The notes under the pieces are model-generated. The model had not been told where the DNA came from. It searched no databases and worked only from the letters and a program-made list of their open reading frames with translations. Positions 16,698 through 25,830 of a stretch of DNA of 64,000 nt are shown here, in pieces. A program made the translations under genes and the position numbers. This stretch comes from Deltaproteobacteria bacterium (GTDB taxonomy: Bacteria; Desulfobacterota; Binatia; UBA9968): the NCBI GenBank assembly GCA_005879605.1, contig VBKE01000001.1, positions 1-64,000 of the forward strand. The letters run 5' to 3'. Each line of letters starts with the position of its first letter. Positions within the stretch are counted from its first letter, which is position 1.

Positions 16698-17558
16698 ATG
16701 GCATTCATCATAGACGGTAAAGCCGTAGCCAAAGAAGTGCAAAAACAAATCAAAGAAGAGGTCGAGGGATTGGAACGACGTTGGGGAATGGTGCCGGGGT
16801 TGGGAGTCGTATTGGTGGGAGATGACCCAGGTTCTCACCTCTATGTGAAGAACAAAGAGAAGGCGTGTAAAGAGGTAGGCATCAAATCTTACGAGCATCT
16901 GCTTCCCGCGACGATATCCGAAAGAGACCTGTTATCGCTGGTTCACAATCTGAACAAAGACAAGAATGTTCACGGAATTTTAGTTCAGCTGCCCTTGCCC
17001 GCCCATATCCGATCGGAGAAAATTCTGGAATCCGTCTCTCCGCACAAGGACGTGGATGGTTTCCACCCCGTGAGCCAGGGAATGCTTCTCCTCGGCGCCG
17101 ATGGTTTCAAACCGTGCACCCCAATGGGGATTATCAAGCTTTTGGAATCAGTACATTGCGATCCGAAAGGGAAGAGCGCGGTGGTGGTCGGCCGGAGCAA
17201 TATCGTCGGCAAGCCGGTCGGGTTAATGCTCCTCGAGCGGCACGCGACGGTAACGATCTGTCACTCGCGAACCGCAAGTTTACGCGATGAGGTGTCTCGC
17301 GCCGATATTCTTGTCGTCGCCATCGGCAAGGCGGGCTTGGTTCGGGGCGAGTGGATAAAGCCGGGCGCCGTCGTTATCGACGTCGGGGTGAATCGGTTGC
17401 CGAGTGGAAAGTTGGCCGGTGACGTCGAGTTTGAAACCGCAAAAGAACGCGCGTCGGCGATCACGCCGGTCCCCGGCGGGGTCGGCCCTATGACGATCTG
17501 CATGCTTCTGTACAATACGTTAAAAGCGGCCAAAGATTCTCTGCAGCGCGAACGTTAG
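16698..17558 (+). CDS. folD: Bifunctional methylenetetrahydrofolate dehydrogenase/methenyltetrahydrofolate cyclohydrolase
   Basis: A 286-residue FolD, which interconverts 5,10-methylene-THF, methenyl-THF and 10-formyl-THF using NADP. Visible motifs are the substrate loop [20 protein letters not shown] (residues about 42-61, with the catalytic Tyr-Lys pair YVKNK), [11 protein letters not shown] (about 95-105), KDVDGFHP, the cofactor-binding [17 protein letters not shown] (about 160-176) and the C-terminal [11 protein letters not shown]. The start at 16698 follows GGAGTGA. It heads an operon with four glycine-cleavage genes, which makes sense because that system produces methylene-THF, FolD's substrate. 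Confidence 0.97.
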   Translation: MAFIIDGKAVAKEVQKQIKEEVEGLERRWGMVPGLGVVLVGDDPGSHLYVKNKEKACKEVGIKSYEHLLPATISERDLLSLVHNLNKDKNVHGILVQLPLPAHIRSEKILESVSPHKDVDGFHPVSQGMLLLGADGFKPCTPMGIIKLLESVHCDPKGKSAVVVGRSNIVGKPVGLMLLERHATVTICHSRTASLRDEVSRADILVVAIGKAGLVRGEWIKPGAVVIDVGVNRLPSGKLAGDVEFETAKERASAITPVPGGVGPMTICMLLYNTLKAAKDSLQRER

Positions 17559-17586
17559 ACGAGCCGCAGCTAGAATTGAGAAATCT

Positions 17587-18678
17587 GTGGCGCCAGCAAT
17601 AAAGAGAACCCCGCTTTATGCCGCGCATCGGCGCGCGGGGGCTAAGATGGTCGAGTTTGCCGGCTGGGAGATGCCGGTTCAATACAGCGGTGTCATGGGC
17701 GAGCATGTGGCGGTTCGTACTCACGCAGGACTCTTCGACGTAAGCCATATGGGAGAAATCGAGATTCGTGGTCCCGGCGCGCTGGCGCTCTGTCAAAAAA
17801 TAACCGCCAACGACGTCTCGCGGATGAAATTGCAACAGGCCCAGTACAATCTTCTCATGAACGAAAACGGCGGCATCGTCGATGACGTCATTTTCTACCG
17901 GATCGAGCCCAGCTATTTTTTAATCTGCGTCAATGCGTCCAACAGCGATAAAGATTTCGCCTGGATCCAGAAACACGCGGACGGCGAGGTCGAGGTAGCA
18001 AACGCCAGTTCTCGCTATGCTCAGTTGGCCCTTCAGGGTCCGTTGGCAGCCAAGATCTTGCAGGCTTTGACGTCACTCCAACTCGGCGAGATAAAGCCAT
18101 TCTTTTTCGCATCGGGCGACGTGTCGTCGATCCGTTGTTTGGTGGCGCGCACGGGCTACACGGGCGAAGATGGTTTCGAGGTTTATTGCGATTCGGCTGA
18201 CGCCGAGAAGTTGTGGAATGCGTTGCTTGAAAGCGGGAGACCGATGGGGCTTGAACCCGCCGGTCTCGGCGCCCGTGACACGCTCCGACTCGAAAAGGCC
18301 TATCCTTTGTACGGTCACGAGTTGGATGATACGACCACACCACTGGAAGCGGGTTTGGAGTGGGTGATTAAGTTAGCCAAAGGGCCATTCGTTGGGCGCG
18401 AAGTCTTGCTAAAACAGAAAGAGGAAGGCGTTAAGCGTAAGCTCGTCGGGTTGGAACTCTTGGAACCGGGAATTGCGCGCAGCGAGTATCCCCTGTTCAA
18501 GGACGGAAAATCGATCGGTCGCGTGACCAGCGGGACGAAGTCTCCCTCGCTCGGGAAGTCGATCGCCCTCGCATACGTGACTATTGAGGAAGCTGAACTT
18601 GACAATACCGTCGATGCGGAGATTCGCGGTCGAAAAATTTCCGCGAGGATTGTTTCTTTACCGTTTTACCGGCGGTAA
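17587..18678 (+). CDS. gcvT: Glycine cleavage system T protein (aminomethyltransferase)
   Basis: A 363-residue GcvT, which transfers the methylene carbon from aminomethyl-lipoyl GcvH to tetrahydrofolate and releases ammonia. Family features are [25 protein letters not shown] at the N-terminus, [17 protein letters not shown], the folate-binding segment [29 protein letters not shown] (about residues 193-205), [21 protein letters not shown] and the C-terminal [13 protein letters not shown] domain. It begins at GTG, 28 bases after folD, with only a weak GAG-type ribosome site; coupling to folD may help. It is the second gene of the operon. Confidence 0.96.
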   Translation: MAPAIKRTPLYAAHRRAGAKMVEFAGWEMPVQYSGVMGEHVAVRTHAGLFDVSHMGEIEIRGPGALALCQKITANDVSRMKLQQAQYNLLMNENGGIVDDVIFYRIEPSYFLICVNASNSDKDFAWIQKHADGEVEVANASSRYAQLALQGPLAAKILQALTSLQLGEIKPFFFASGDVSSIRCLVARTGYTGEDGFEVYCDSADAEKLWNALLESGRPMGLEPAGLGARDTLRLEKAYPLYGHELDDTTTPLEAGLEWVIKLAKGPFVGREVLLKQKEEGVKRKLVGLELLEPGIARSEYPLFKDGKSIGRVTSGTKSPSLGKSIALAYVTIEEAELDNTVDAEIRGRKISARIVSLPFYRR

Positions 18679-18710
18679 CGGGATCGTTAAGAAGCACAAG
18701 GAGGTCAGAT

Positions 18711-19148
18711 ATGGAGTTTCCCGAAGGCCTAAGATATTCCAAAGAACATGAGTGGGTCCAGGTGGAAGGCAATACCGCCACGATTGGAATTACAGAGTTC
18801 GCCCAAGAAGAACTGGGCGACATCGTTTACGTGGAATTGCCGGAGATCGGGGAAAAGGTCGTGAAAGATGATCCGTTCGGCGCCGTCGAGTCGGTGAAGG
18901 CCGTTTCCGACGTTTACGCTCCCGTCAGCGGCACCGTTCTGGAAGTGAATGACGTGCTTCCGGATAATCCCGAAACAATCAACGACGATCCTTACGGCGA
19001 CGGCTGGATGGTTCGGGTTGAAATGACGGACGAGGACGATCTCAAGGATCTTATGACTGCGGAAGAATACGCAGAATATGTGCAGCAGCAGAAGGAAGAA
19101 GAGGATGAGGAAGAAGAGGACGAAGCTGAAGACGAGGAAGAGGAATAA
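18711..19148 (+). CDS. gcvH: Glycine cleavage system H protein with an acidic C-terminal tail
   Basis: A 145-residue GcvH, the lipoyl shuttle of the glycine cleavage complex. The lipoylated lysine lies in [19 protein letters not shown] (near residue 63), and the flanking [20 protein letters not shown] and LVRVEMT-like segments are normal. Typical GcvH proteins end near residue 125-130; this one adds about 25 residues made almost entirely of Glu, Asp and Gln (positions about 122-145, after EYAEYVQ). A strong AAGGAGG precedes the ATG. Its neighbours supply the T and P subunits. The tail could affect docking to P or T proteins; that is an inference. Confidence 0.96.
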   Translation: MEFPEGLRYSKEHEWVQVEGNTATIGITEFAQEELGDIVYVELPEIGEKVVKDDPFGAVESVKAVSDVYAPVSGTVLEVNDVLPDNPETINDDPYGDGWMVRVEMTDEDDLKDLMTAEEYAEYVQQQKEEEDEEEEDEAEDEEEE

Positions 19149-19157
19149 AATCGAGGA

Positions 19158-20504
19158 ATGCGCTACACGCCCCATACCCCTTCCGATAAGGAGCAGATGC
19201 TCCGCGTCATTGGAATCGATTCTGTCGAGGAGCTGTATCGTCACGTCCCGGAAACGCTGCGTAACCGCGCGAAGATTGATCTTCCCGAGGGTTTGACCGA
19301 GCTGGCGGTTCGCAAACGGCTGGCAGCCCTAGCTTCAAGGAATGCGGCCGCTTCGGACTGGAGCTTCTTTCTGGGCGGCGGAATCTACCACCATTTTATA
19401 CCCAGCGCGGTGGACGCCGTTATTTCGCGCTCGGAGTTTTCTACCTCATACACGCCTTACCAGCCGGAAGTCAGCCAGGGAACTCTGCAAGCGCTGTTCG
19501 AATATCAGACGTTGATCTGTCAGCTCACCGGGATGGAAATATCAAATGCCGGAGTTTACGACGGGGCGTCGGCGGCGGCCGAAGCCGTCCTCATGTCGCG
19601 TCGCATCCAATCCCCGAGTCGACGGCGCGTGTTGATATCGAGAGCCCTGCATCCGCATTATCGCGCGGTCATCGCGACCTATTTGAGGAATCTCGATGAT
19701 ATGCAGCTGGAGGAAGTCCCGTTCGACGCTGCCGGGGCAACGGATGTGGAAGCGCTCGCGCGGAAGCTTAATGACCAATCGATGTGCGTCGTCGTGGGTT
19801 ATCCCAATTTCTTCGGCGTTGTCGAAGATCTCACGCCGATACGATCCGCCTGTGCAAATTCCGGCGCGCAGCTGGTGAGCGTTACCACCGAACCGTTGGC
19901 CCTGGGTCTATTGAAGCCGCCCGGCGCTTTCGGTGTCCACATGGCGGTCGGCGAAGGGCAGAGTCTGGGTGTGCCGATGTCGCTCGGCGGACCGGCTTTC
20001 GGATTTTTCGCAACGCGCAAATCGTTCATTCGTAACCTTCCGGGGAGACTGGTGGGCGAGACCGTCGACGTCGATAGCCAGCGCGGTTTTGTGTTAACCC
20101 TGGCGACGCGCGAGCAACATATCCGCCGTGAGAAGGCGACCTCCAATATTTGCACCAGTCAAACGTTATGCACCTTGGCATCAACCGTGTTTATGTCCCT
20201 GTTGGGAAAGAGCGGTATTCGGCGGCTTGCCGAGGTGAACGTCTCGCGCGCCCATGAGGCACGCGATCGGCTCGTCAGCCGGGCGAAGCTCGAAGCATGT
20301 TTCTCCGGTCCATTTTTTAACGAGTTCGTTCTCCGCGCAGGGAACTTGGAAGAGATTTTGAAACGCTGCGCGACGGCGCACATCGTGCCCGGAGTTCCAT
20401 TAGGTCAGTGGTATTCCGAGCTCAGCGACTGCCTGCTGATTTGCGTCACGGAAATGAATGACAGAGAGGAGATCGATCGACTTGTCGGAGCCATCTGCAG
20501 TTAA
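19158..20504 (+). CDS. gcvPA: Glycine dehydrogenase (decarboxylating) subunit 1
   Basis: A 448-residue N-terminal half of P protein, the PLP enzyme that decarboxylates glycine and loads the aminomethyl group onto GcvH lipoate. It matches the split (alpha2beta2) form found in many bacteria and archaea: RYTPHTPSDKEQML at the start, FLGGGIYHHFIPSAVDAV (about 72-90), the SEFSTSYTPYQPEVSQGTLQ block, MEISNAGVYDGASAAAEAVL, and the VGEGQSLGVPMSLGGPAFGF loop. This subunit carries no PLP lysine; that lies in the partner. It follows gcvH by 9 bases and overlaps the start of gcvPB. Confidence 0.96.
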   Translation: MRYTPHTPSDKEQMLRVIGIDSVEELYRHVPETLRNRAKIDLPEGLTELAVRKRLAALASRNAAASDWSFFLGGGIYHHFIPSAVDAVISRSEFSTSYTPYQPEVSQGTLQALFEYQTLICQLTGMEISNAGVYDGASAAAEAVLMSRRIQSPSRRRVLISRALHPHYRAVIATYLRNLDDMQLEEVPFDAAGATDVEALARKLNDQSMCVVVGYPNFFGVVEDLTPIRSACANSGAQLVSVTTEPLALGLLKPPGAFGVHMAVGEGQSLGVPMSLGGPAFGFFATRKSFIRNLPGRLVGETVDVDSQRGFVLTLATREQHIRREKATSNICTSQTLCTLASTVFMSLLGKSGIRRLAEVNVSRAHEARDRLVSRAKLEACFSGPFFNEFVLRAGNLEEILKRCATAHIVPGVPLGQWYSELSDCLLICVTEMNDREEIDRLVGAICS

Positions 20505-21987
20505 TCGCCCGTCGCGGGTCGCTCCGCCCCGGCTTCTCTTTGAGAGCGGGTCACTCGGGAGGAGTGGCTTTTATTGGCCAGCGGAGAATGGAAAAGTCCA
20601 GGCGGCGATTCCGGCTGGGCTACGGCGCGATGATATCCCTGGATTTCCCGAATTGGGCGAACTGGAAGTGTTGCGCCATTTTACCCGCCTGTCGCAGCGA
20701 AATTTCGGTATCGAAAGCCAATTCTATCCTTTAGGGTCTTGTACGATGAAGTACAATCCAAAGGTCAACGAAGTCGTGGCGCGTTTCCCGGGATTTGCGC
20801 TCATCCACCCGTTGGCTCCGATTGAGCTGCTGCAGGGAGCCATCGAGCTGCTTTACGAGCTTGAGCACATCCTGAGCGAAATAAGCGGAATGGAACATGT
20901 GAGCTTGCAGCCTTCGGCCGGCGCTCAGGGCGAGCTCACGGGATTGATGTTGATTCGCGCTCATCTGGCGGAAGAGGGAAATCCCCGAAAAAAAATCATT
21001 GTGCCGGACACCGCCCATGGAACCAATCCAGCGAGCTCAACGCTCTGCGGCTACGACGTGGTCCAAATTTCGTCCAGTGCCGGGGGAATCATCGACGCGG
21101 CGAGCGTTGAAAAAATGATGGACGAGGATGTGGCCGCTCTCATGATCACTAACCCGAACACCCTGGGACTCTTCGAGAAGAACATCGAGGCCGTAGCCGC
21201 GGTGGTTCACGCGAAGGGAGGCTTGGTTTATCTCGACGGCGCAAATCTCAACGCGCTGGTAGGTGTCGCCAAGCCCGGTCACATGGGCGTCGACGTACTG
21301 CATATGAATTTGCACAAGACGTTCTCCACACCTCACGGCGGGGGAGGGCCTGGGGCAGGCCCCGTCGCGGTCAAGGAACGTTTGCGCGCTTATCTTCCGG
21401 TTCCGCGGATCGTGAAAACGGCTGGCGTCTTCGCATTGCGAGACGATTGTCCCAAGTCCATCGGACGCGTGCGGTCGTTTTTCGGTAATTTCGGCGTATT
21501 GGTCCGCGCCTATAGCTATATCATCTCATTGGGGGCTGACGGGCTCGAGGAAGCAAGCCGCATGGCCCTGCTCAACGCCAACTATATTCGCAAGAAGTTA
21601 GAAAAGAGCTACCAGATTGCTTACGACGAACCTTGTATGCACGAGTGTATTTTTACCGACCGAATCCAACATAAGTCCGGTGTCAGTACGCTCGATATCG
21701 CCAAGCGGCTCTTGGATTACGGCTTCCACCCGCCGACCATTTACTTTCCGTTGGTGGTCGCCGGGGCGCTCATGATCGAACCCACCGAGACCGAAACCCC
21801 CGAGACCTTGGACGGCTTCGTGGAAGCAATGCTCTCCATCGCCCAGGAGGCCAAAGAAAACCCCGAGCTCGTCAAGAGCGCTCCCCATTCGACGCCGGTG
21901 AGACGTCTCGATGAAGCAAGAGCTGCCCGCAAACCGGTGGTGCGCTGGGAGCGACAAAGGGCCGACGGCGATGAGCGGCAAGGGTGA
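20458..21987 (+). CDS. gcvPB: Glycine dehydrogenase (decarboxylating) subunit 2
   Basis: A subunit of about 500 residues carrying the PLP site: the cofactor lysine is in MNLHKTFSTPHGGGGPGAGP near residue 285. Other family blocks are FYPLGSCTMKYNPKVNE, HPLAPIELLQGAIELLYELE, SLQPSAGAQGELTGLML and DTAHGTNPASS. The end is a normal C-terminal domain with a short Arg-rich tail. Two starts are possible: the ATG at 20458, overlapping gcvPA by 47 bases, or a TTG at 20482, behind GAGGAG with 10-base spacing and beginning LSEPSAVNRPSR. The TTG has the better ribosome site. It completes the folD-gcvTHPAPB operon. Confidence 0.95.
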   Translation: MTERRSIDLSEPSAVNRPSRVAPPRLLFESGSLGRSGFYWPAENGKVQAAIPAGLRRDDIPGFPELGELEVLRHFTRLSQRNFGIESQFYPLGSCTMKYNPKVNEVVARFPGFALIHPLAPIELLQGAIELLYELEHILSEISGMEHVSLQPSAGAQGELTGLMLIRAHLAEEGNPRKKIIVPDTAHGTNPASSTLCGYDVVQISSSAGGIIDAASVEKMMDEDVAALMITNPNTLGLFEKNIEAVAAVVHAKGGLVYLDGANLNALVGVAKPGHMGVDVLHMNLHKTFSTPHGGGGPGAGPVAVKERLRAYLPVPRIVKTAGVFALRDDCPKSIGRVRSFFGNFGVLVRAYSYIISLGADGLEEASRMALLNANYIRKKLEKSYQIAYDEPCMHECIFTDRIQHKSGVSTLDIAKRLLDYGFHPPTIYFPLVVAGALMIEPTETETPETLDGFVEAMLSIAQEAKENPELVKSAPHSTPVRRLDEARAARKPVVRWERQRADGDERQG

Positions 21988-22024
21988 TTTGGACGGACTG
22001 CGTAGGGCACGGAGCTTCGGTTCT

Positions 22025-22831
22025 TCAACGGCCGAGCCAGGCTTTAAAGCGACCGTCGCGGTATTCCATCGTGGCCGAAATCCACAAACGCTTCGGCTCT
22101 ATCCAGCTCGGCAATCGTCGAAAAGGAGAGGATGCTTGGATGGCGCGGAGTACTTCTTCGTCGAGCAGCCGCGAACCCGACGACCGCACTAATCTGAGGT
22201 CTTCGACGCGGCCATTTTCCAGAATCATGAACTCGATGACAACTGTCCCTTGTAGTCCATACTGAATAGCTAATTCGGGATACTGCCAGTTTGCGTCAAT
22301 TATTCTCTCAACATCTACCAGGTAGGTCCGATACTGCGGGTCACTGGTATTCAGCGGAATCGGTCTCTCGCTGGCTTTGCCGCTCCGCTCGCCTGACGGT
22401 CCGCCCAGCCTTGGCAGCAAGTCTTTAACCGTGGGCAGAGAGCGTTCCGCGACTACTGGATTTTCCTCGAATTCCTTCTGCGCAGCCGGTTCCTGCCGGT
22501 TCGCTTCCCTTGGTGCGAGCTTTTCCTGGGGCGCTATCGGCTTGTCTTGGAGGATCGGGGAATTTTTCTTGGCAATAATGGCGGGCGCCTGGGAAATGCG
22601 AGTGGGAGCTTCTTTAGGCATGCCTCTGGGAATTTTTTTCGCTGCCGGCGGTCGAGGAGTCGCTGCCGGTTTATCGGGCAGTTTCTCAGGAGCAGGGAGC
22701 AACGCAACCGGTATCGGTATGCTGGCCGGTCTGTTGATTGAAGACCTGGGCCAGAGTAATAACAAGACGAGATGAATGGCCAAGGACACTGCGAAAAAAC
22801 GCAAAAAAGAACTGTCGAGATGAGCCACCAT
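22025..22831 (-). CDS. TonB-like energy transducer protein
   Basis: A 268-residue TonB-family protein. One N-terminal transmembrane helix (FFAVSLAIHLVLLLLW, about 11-26) with the conserved SxxxH-like SLAIH that couples to ExbB/ExbD is followed by a Pro/Ala/Lys-rich periplasmic spacer (about 35-150). A C-terminal TonB domain (about 175-268) follows, with YPELAIQYGLQGTVVIEFMI and GRVEDLRLVRSSGSRLLDEE. Such proteins relay proton-motive force to outer-membrane receptors. No exbB, exbD or receptor gene is adjacent. It converges on gcvPB with a 37-base gap. Confidence 0.88.
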   Translation of the reverse strand: MVAHLDSSFLRFFAVSLAIHLVLLLLWPRSSINRPASIPIPVALLPAPEKLPDKPAATPRPPAAKKIPRGMPKEAPTRISQAPAIIAKKNSPILQDKPIAPQEKLAPREANRQEPAAQKEFEENPVVAERSLPTVKDLLPRLGGPSGERSGKASERPIPLNTSDPQYRTYLVDVERIIDANWQYPELAIQYGLQGTVVIEFMILENGRVEDLRLVRSSGSRLLDEEVLRAIQASSPFRRLPSWIEPKRLWISATMEYRDGRFKAWLGR

Positions 22832-22919
22832 CTTATGGTACCGACTAGGCGCCGGAGGAGCAAACGGTCAGTTGCAAAGATTTCCTCCGGAGGCGTAATA
22901 TGCGCTCAGAGGAGAATCA

Positions 22920-23099
22920 ATGTTCGGTCTCGGCCTCGGTGAATTGCTGATCGTCCTGCTGATTGTCGTGCTTCTCTTCAATCGGCGCTTGCCCGATCTG
23001 GGCGAGAGTCTGGGTATGACTGTAAGAAAGTTTCGCAAAGCTATGCGTCAGTCTGACGAGATCGATGTCACGCCGAAAGAGGAGAGCGACAAAAAATAA
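22920..23099 (+). CDS. tatA: TatA/TatE-type twin-arginine translocase subunit
   Basis: A 59-residue small membrane protein. The ATG at 22920 follows GAGGAGAATCA. It has MFGLGLGELLIVLLIVVLLF as a single N-terminal transmembrane segment, then NRRLPDLGESLGMTVRKFRK, the amphipathic helix with the conserved LPxLG hinge, and a short charged tail ending SDKK. This is the TatA pore-component layout; TatA forms the translocation element for folded proteins with RR signal peptides. The usual FG before the hinge is replaced by FN. No tatB or tatC is adjacent. Divergent from the TonB-like gene. Confidence 0.85.
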   Translation: MFGLGLGELLIVLLIVVLLFNRRLPDLGESLGMTVRKFRKAMRQSDEIDVTPKEESDKK

Positions 23100-23124
23100 T
23101 TGTCTTCACCAATAACTCATCCGG

Positions 23125-24156
23125 CTAAGCAACTTCACCTTCCGCCGCGATCACCGCGCAGCGAAAATCTTTGATCCCCCTGGCGGATTTGAGAAAAACG
23201 ATGGTGAAAGGCACCGAGTCGCCGGGTGGGATGTCGAAGGTTTTCAGAGGCGGGAGCCGCTGAAGATCAGAAATGTCCTGGGCCGTCATGCCACGGACGA
23301 TTTTCGCCGAGATGGCGTTGCCGATCCAGACGGTCTGCTGCTCGACCTCTTTGCCTTCCTGGTTGTAAATCTGTCCTGCAAGTCTGACTTCACGAATCTT
23401 AACCGGATTCTGGTTCAACGCGACCCCGGTGATTACGAACACCTCTCGGTTCCCTTGGATGCTGTGATAATCCGCGCGAATGGATTGAAGAAGAACTCCG
23501 TTTTTCAAATGATTGTTTTTGAGCACCGAGGATCCGACTAGCGGAATTTTTCGTACGACACTTTCGGTGGCCGTCGGATGGGCGTAGTTGAAGACTGCCA
23601 CAAACGAGTAAAAGAGGACCAGCAGTCCGAAGAGGGTCAAGTAGGGCATGATGGAAGCTTGCTGATCTCTGTACGGGTCAAGAGACAAAATATTGTCACC
23701 GGTCTCATGTTGGCTCGAAGTTGACCGGAATTGGGGTGCTTGTGGTCGCGTGTTCTCAGGCGCGCCGATGATCTTCTCGGTGTTTTCGGAAGCGTGTACA
23801 TCTGAGAACGTAAAGCGTTGTTCTTTCTTTGATTCGCTATCGCTCATCGACCACTGATCCAAATGCTCTTTGCCTTCGGCTGAACGGGTCTCGCCTTGTG
23901 CGGCGGTGTCCGTGAATGACTCCGCATCCTCTTTCGCTTTGTGCGCAAACGCAAAGCTCAGCTCCCGATCTTCTGCCGGCCCAGGGGCGGCATGTTCCGG
24001 TGACGACGCTTCTTCGGTGGGCTCCTCTGCCGGCTCCTGCGCTTCAAGGTCAAACGTGTGCTTGCAGCGGGAGCAGCGAAACGCCGGAGCGATACCCTTG
24101 AGAGCTTCGTCTGATACTTTATAGGTGGTCTTGCATTGAGGGCATTTGACCAGCAT
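23125..24156 (-). CDS. Zinc-ribbon (MJ0042) and DUF3426 membrane protein
   Basis: A 343-residue protein. It opens with an MJ0042-type zinc ribbon, MLVKCPQCKTTYKVSDEA then FRCSRCKHTFDLEA, with two CxxC pairs at residues about 5-8 and 28-31. A long acidic, disordered stretch (about 40-160) leads to one transmembrane helix (YLTLFGLLVLFYSFVAVFNY, about 170-190) and a C-terminal DUF3426 beta-rich domain with ITGVALNQNPVKIREVRLAG and IPPGDSVPFTIVF. The family is widespread in proteobacteria and has no settled function; a regulatory or envelope role is usually assumed. It is divergent from the ECF sigma gene, 158 bases away. Confidence 0.85.
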   Translation of the reverse strand: MLVKCPQCKTTYKVSDEALKGIAPAFRCSRCKHTFDLEAQEPAEEPTEEASSPEHAAPGPAEDRELSFAFAHKAKEDAESFTDTAAQGETRSAEGKEHLDQWSMSDSESKKEQRFTFSDVHASENTEKIIGAPENTRPQAPQFRSTSSQHETGDNILSLDPYRDQQASIMPYLTLFGLLVLFYSFVAVFNYAHPTATESVVRKIPLVGSSVLKNNHLKNGVLLQSIRADYHSIQGNREVFVITGVALNQNPVKIREVRLAGQIYNQEGKEVEQQTVWIGNAISAKIVRGMTAQDISDLQRLPPLKTFDIPPGDSVPFTIVFLKSARGIKDFRCAVIAAEGEVA

Positions 24157-24314
24157 TAGAGTAGGCCTCTGATATTTTTAGGATGAAATTCGTGAAAGTG
24201 TAAGAAAATCACAATAATTCTATGACAATTCGCGAAAAATTCAAGGTTTTGGTATGAACTTTGTTGCTTGTCTGAATAAACCTTGCTGTGGAACGTCTAA
24301 AAAACAGGATCCTT

Positions 24315-24869
24315 GTGGAGTTAAGCGACTGGGAGCTGGTCCAGAAGTGTCAATCGGGAGAGATGAGCGCATTTGAGGACCTCGTCTCACGATACTATCA
24401 GAAAGTCTACATGGTGATACTCGGGTTGTTGCGTAACCGTGACGACGCCATGGAAGTTGCGCAGGAAACATTCTTTCGCGCCTACAGGAAGATTAAGAGT
24501 TTCCAGGGAGGTTCGTCGTTCTACACCTGGCTTTATCGCATTGCCGTCAACATCGCGATTGATACGCAACGACGTCAAAAGAGAAATCCGTTAGACTTTC
24601 GCGAAACGATGGACGAGGTGTTAGAGGAGCAAAACGAGGTGGCGAAGGATCCGTTTTCAGACGTTCATGACAAAGAATTGCGAGACCGGCTGGTTGAAGC
24701 CATCAATGATTTGACGCCTGAGCACAAAGCGGTCATCGTCTTAAGGACCCTTGAAGGCCTTTCCTACAAGGATATCGGAGAAATCCTCGGCTGCTCCGAG
24801 GGCACCGTCATGAGTCGGCTTCACTATGCGCGAAAGAAATTACAAAGTAAGTTGGGCGGGTTTTTATGA
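24315..24869 (+). CDS. ECF RNA polymerase sigma factor (RpoE-like)
   Basis: A 184-residue ECF sigma factor. Region 2 covers about residues 15-80: SAFEDLVSRYYQKVYMVILG, then DDAMEVAQETFFRAYRKI for promoter melting and core binding, then FYTWLYRIAVNIAIDTQRRQKR. Region 4 covers about 125-180: LTPEHKAVIVLRTLEGLSYKDIGEILGCSEGTVMSRLHYARKKL, a helix-turn-helix that reads the -35. The GTG at 24315 follows AGGA with 5-base spacing; a GTG at 24288 would add nine residues but lacks a site. The stop overlaps the anti-sigma gene's start (ATGA), so the pair is translationally coupled. The target promoters are not evident. Confidence 0.93.
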   Translation: MELSDWELVQKCQSGEMSAFEDLVSRYYQKVYMVILGLLRNRDDAMEVAQETFFRAYRKIKSFQGGSSFYTWLYRIAVNIAIDTQRRQKRNPLDFRETMDEVLEEQNEVAKDPFSDVHDKELRDRLVEAINDLTPEHKAVIVLRTLEGLSYKDIGEILGCSEGTVMSRLHYARKKLQSKLGGFL

Positions 24870-25399
24870 AGAACTGCGATAGCACAAGAGAGTCCCTCGG
24901 GGCTTGGTTAGATGGCGAGTTGGACCGGGCCGAATCGGAAGCGGTTCGCGCACATCTCGAGGGATGCGTGGCCTGCAAAGAAGAGCAGCGGCAGTTAGAG
25001 AAATTACAGGTTGCTCTGAAGAGTGTTTTGGATTCGGAAGCGTCGCGCATCGCGTTTCCTCCTTTTTGGAGCAGTGTGCAACAACGGATAACAGAGAAAA
25101 GCGCGTGGCGTGAAGATCTCGTGGATTGGCTCCGTTCGGTTTTTAGCGGACCCAGAATCGCGTGGGCTATTCCCGCGGTGATCCTGCTGTTGCTTGGCGT
25201 GTTATCGGGGGATTCGTTGGTTTCCGGTTTCCGCAGCTTCGGGCAACGCAACAATTTCGCGTCCGTCGAGTCGATCGATGCTTATGGACGGAACGTCGCC
25301 CTGCTGCGTGAAGACGAAACCAAAACGACGGTCATTTGGTTATACCAGAATCAAGAAGGTGAAGATGAGTCAACGACTGAAACAAGGCATTCTTTTTAG
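24866..25399 (+). CDS. Anti-sigma factor with zf-HC2 zinc finger
   Basis: A 177-residue membrane anti-sigma factor. The anti-sigma domain has CDSTRESLGAWLDGELDRAE and then AHLEGCVACKEEQRQL, the HxxxCxxC zinc motif near residue 31-38. A single transmembrane helix (IAWAIPAVILLLLGVLSG, about 95-112) and a short periplasmic tail follow. Such proteins hold the cognate ECF sigma factor until an envelope signal arrives. Its ATG overlaps the sigma stop by four bases. The third gene of the operon begins inside its last 35 bases. Confidence 0.9.
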   Translation: MKNCDSTRESLGAWLDGELDRAESEAVRAHLEGCVACKEEQRQLEKLQVALKSVLDSEASRIAFPPFWSSVQQRITEKSAWREDLVDWLRSVFSGPRIAWAIPAVILLLLGVLSGDSLVSGFRSFGQRNNFASVESIDAYGRNVALLREDETKTTVIWLYQNQEGEDESTTETRHSF

Positions 25400-25823
25400 C
25401 AGCTTGACGTTCTTCGTCGCGGCTTATTTGCGCGCGGCGGAGAATAGCCCACAAACAGTCTCAGTTAAAATCGAAACCATCCTGGCGAGTAACCAGTCCG
25501 GTGAGTTCGATTCGAGACTAAAGGCGTTAGAGAAACAACTGAGGGTGCTGAAGTATCGGTCCTATCGATTGCTGAATGAGGAAAGCAAGAACGTCCCTTC
25601 CCAGGGAAGTGCAAGTTTTGAAATTCCCGGCGGCCGCTCACTGATAGTTTGGCCCCAGGATTTTCGTAACCAGCAGGTGGCTCTCAAGGTTCGGTTGCAG
25701 GGAGGACAGAAGCCGTTGTTGGACACGACTATTCGGTTGCCGAACAAGGGCAACTTTATTTTAGGTGGTCCGCCGCACGATGGCGGGGTGCTGGTTCTTT
25801 CGATTTCAGCGAACGTACAGTAA
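25365..25823 (+). CDS. Exported protein of the sigma/anti-sigma operon
   Basis: A 152-residue protein starting at the ATG at 25365, preceded by GAAGGTGAAG; the frame continues 57 codons upstream inside the anti-sigma gene but that part looks like shadow sequence. A signal peptide (MSQRLKQGILFSSLTFFVAA, cut near LRAAEN) leads to a beta-rich domain with VSVKIETILASNQSGEFDSR, LKALEKQLRVLKYRSYRLL, ASFEIPGGRSLIVWP and VALKVRLQGGQKPLLDTTI. I do not recognise a named family. Overlap with the anti-sigma gene by 35 bases points to translational coupling. It may be an envelope sensor or effector for this sigma factor; this is an inference. Confidence 0.75.
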   Translation: MSQRLKQGILFSSLTFFVAAYLRAAENSPQTVSVKIETILASNQSGEFDSRLKALEKQLRVLKYRSYRLLNEESKNVPSQGSASFEIPGGRSLIVWPQDFRNQQVALKVRLQGGQKPLLDTTIRLPNKGNFILGGPPHDGGVLVLSISANVQ

Positions 25824-25830
25824 GAAGCGC

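Noticed and set aside
24256-24282. RpoE-type promoter GAACTT...TCTGAA before the sigma gene
   Set aside because: The two elements are only about 9 bases apart, too close for an ECF promoter.
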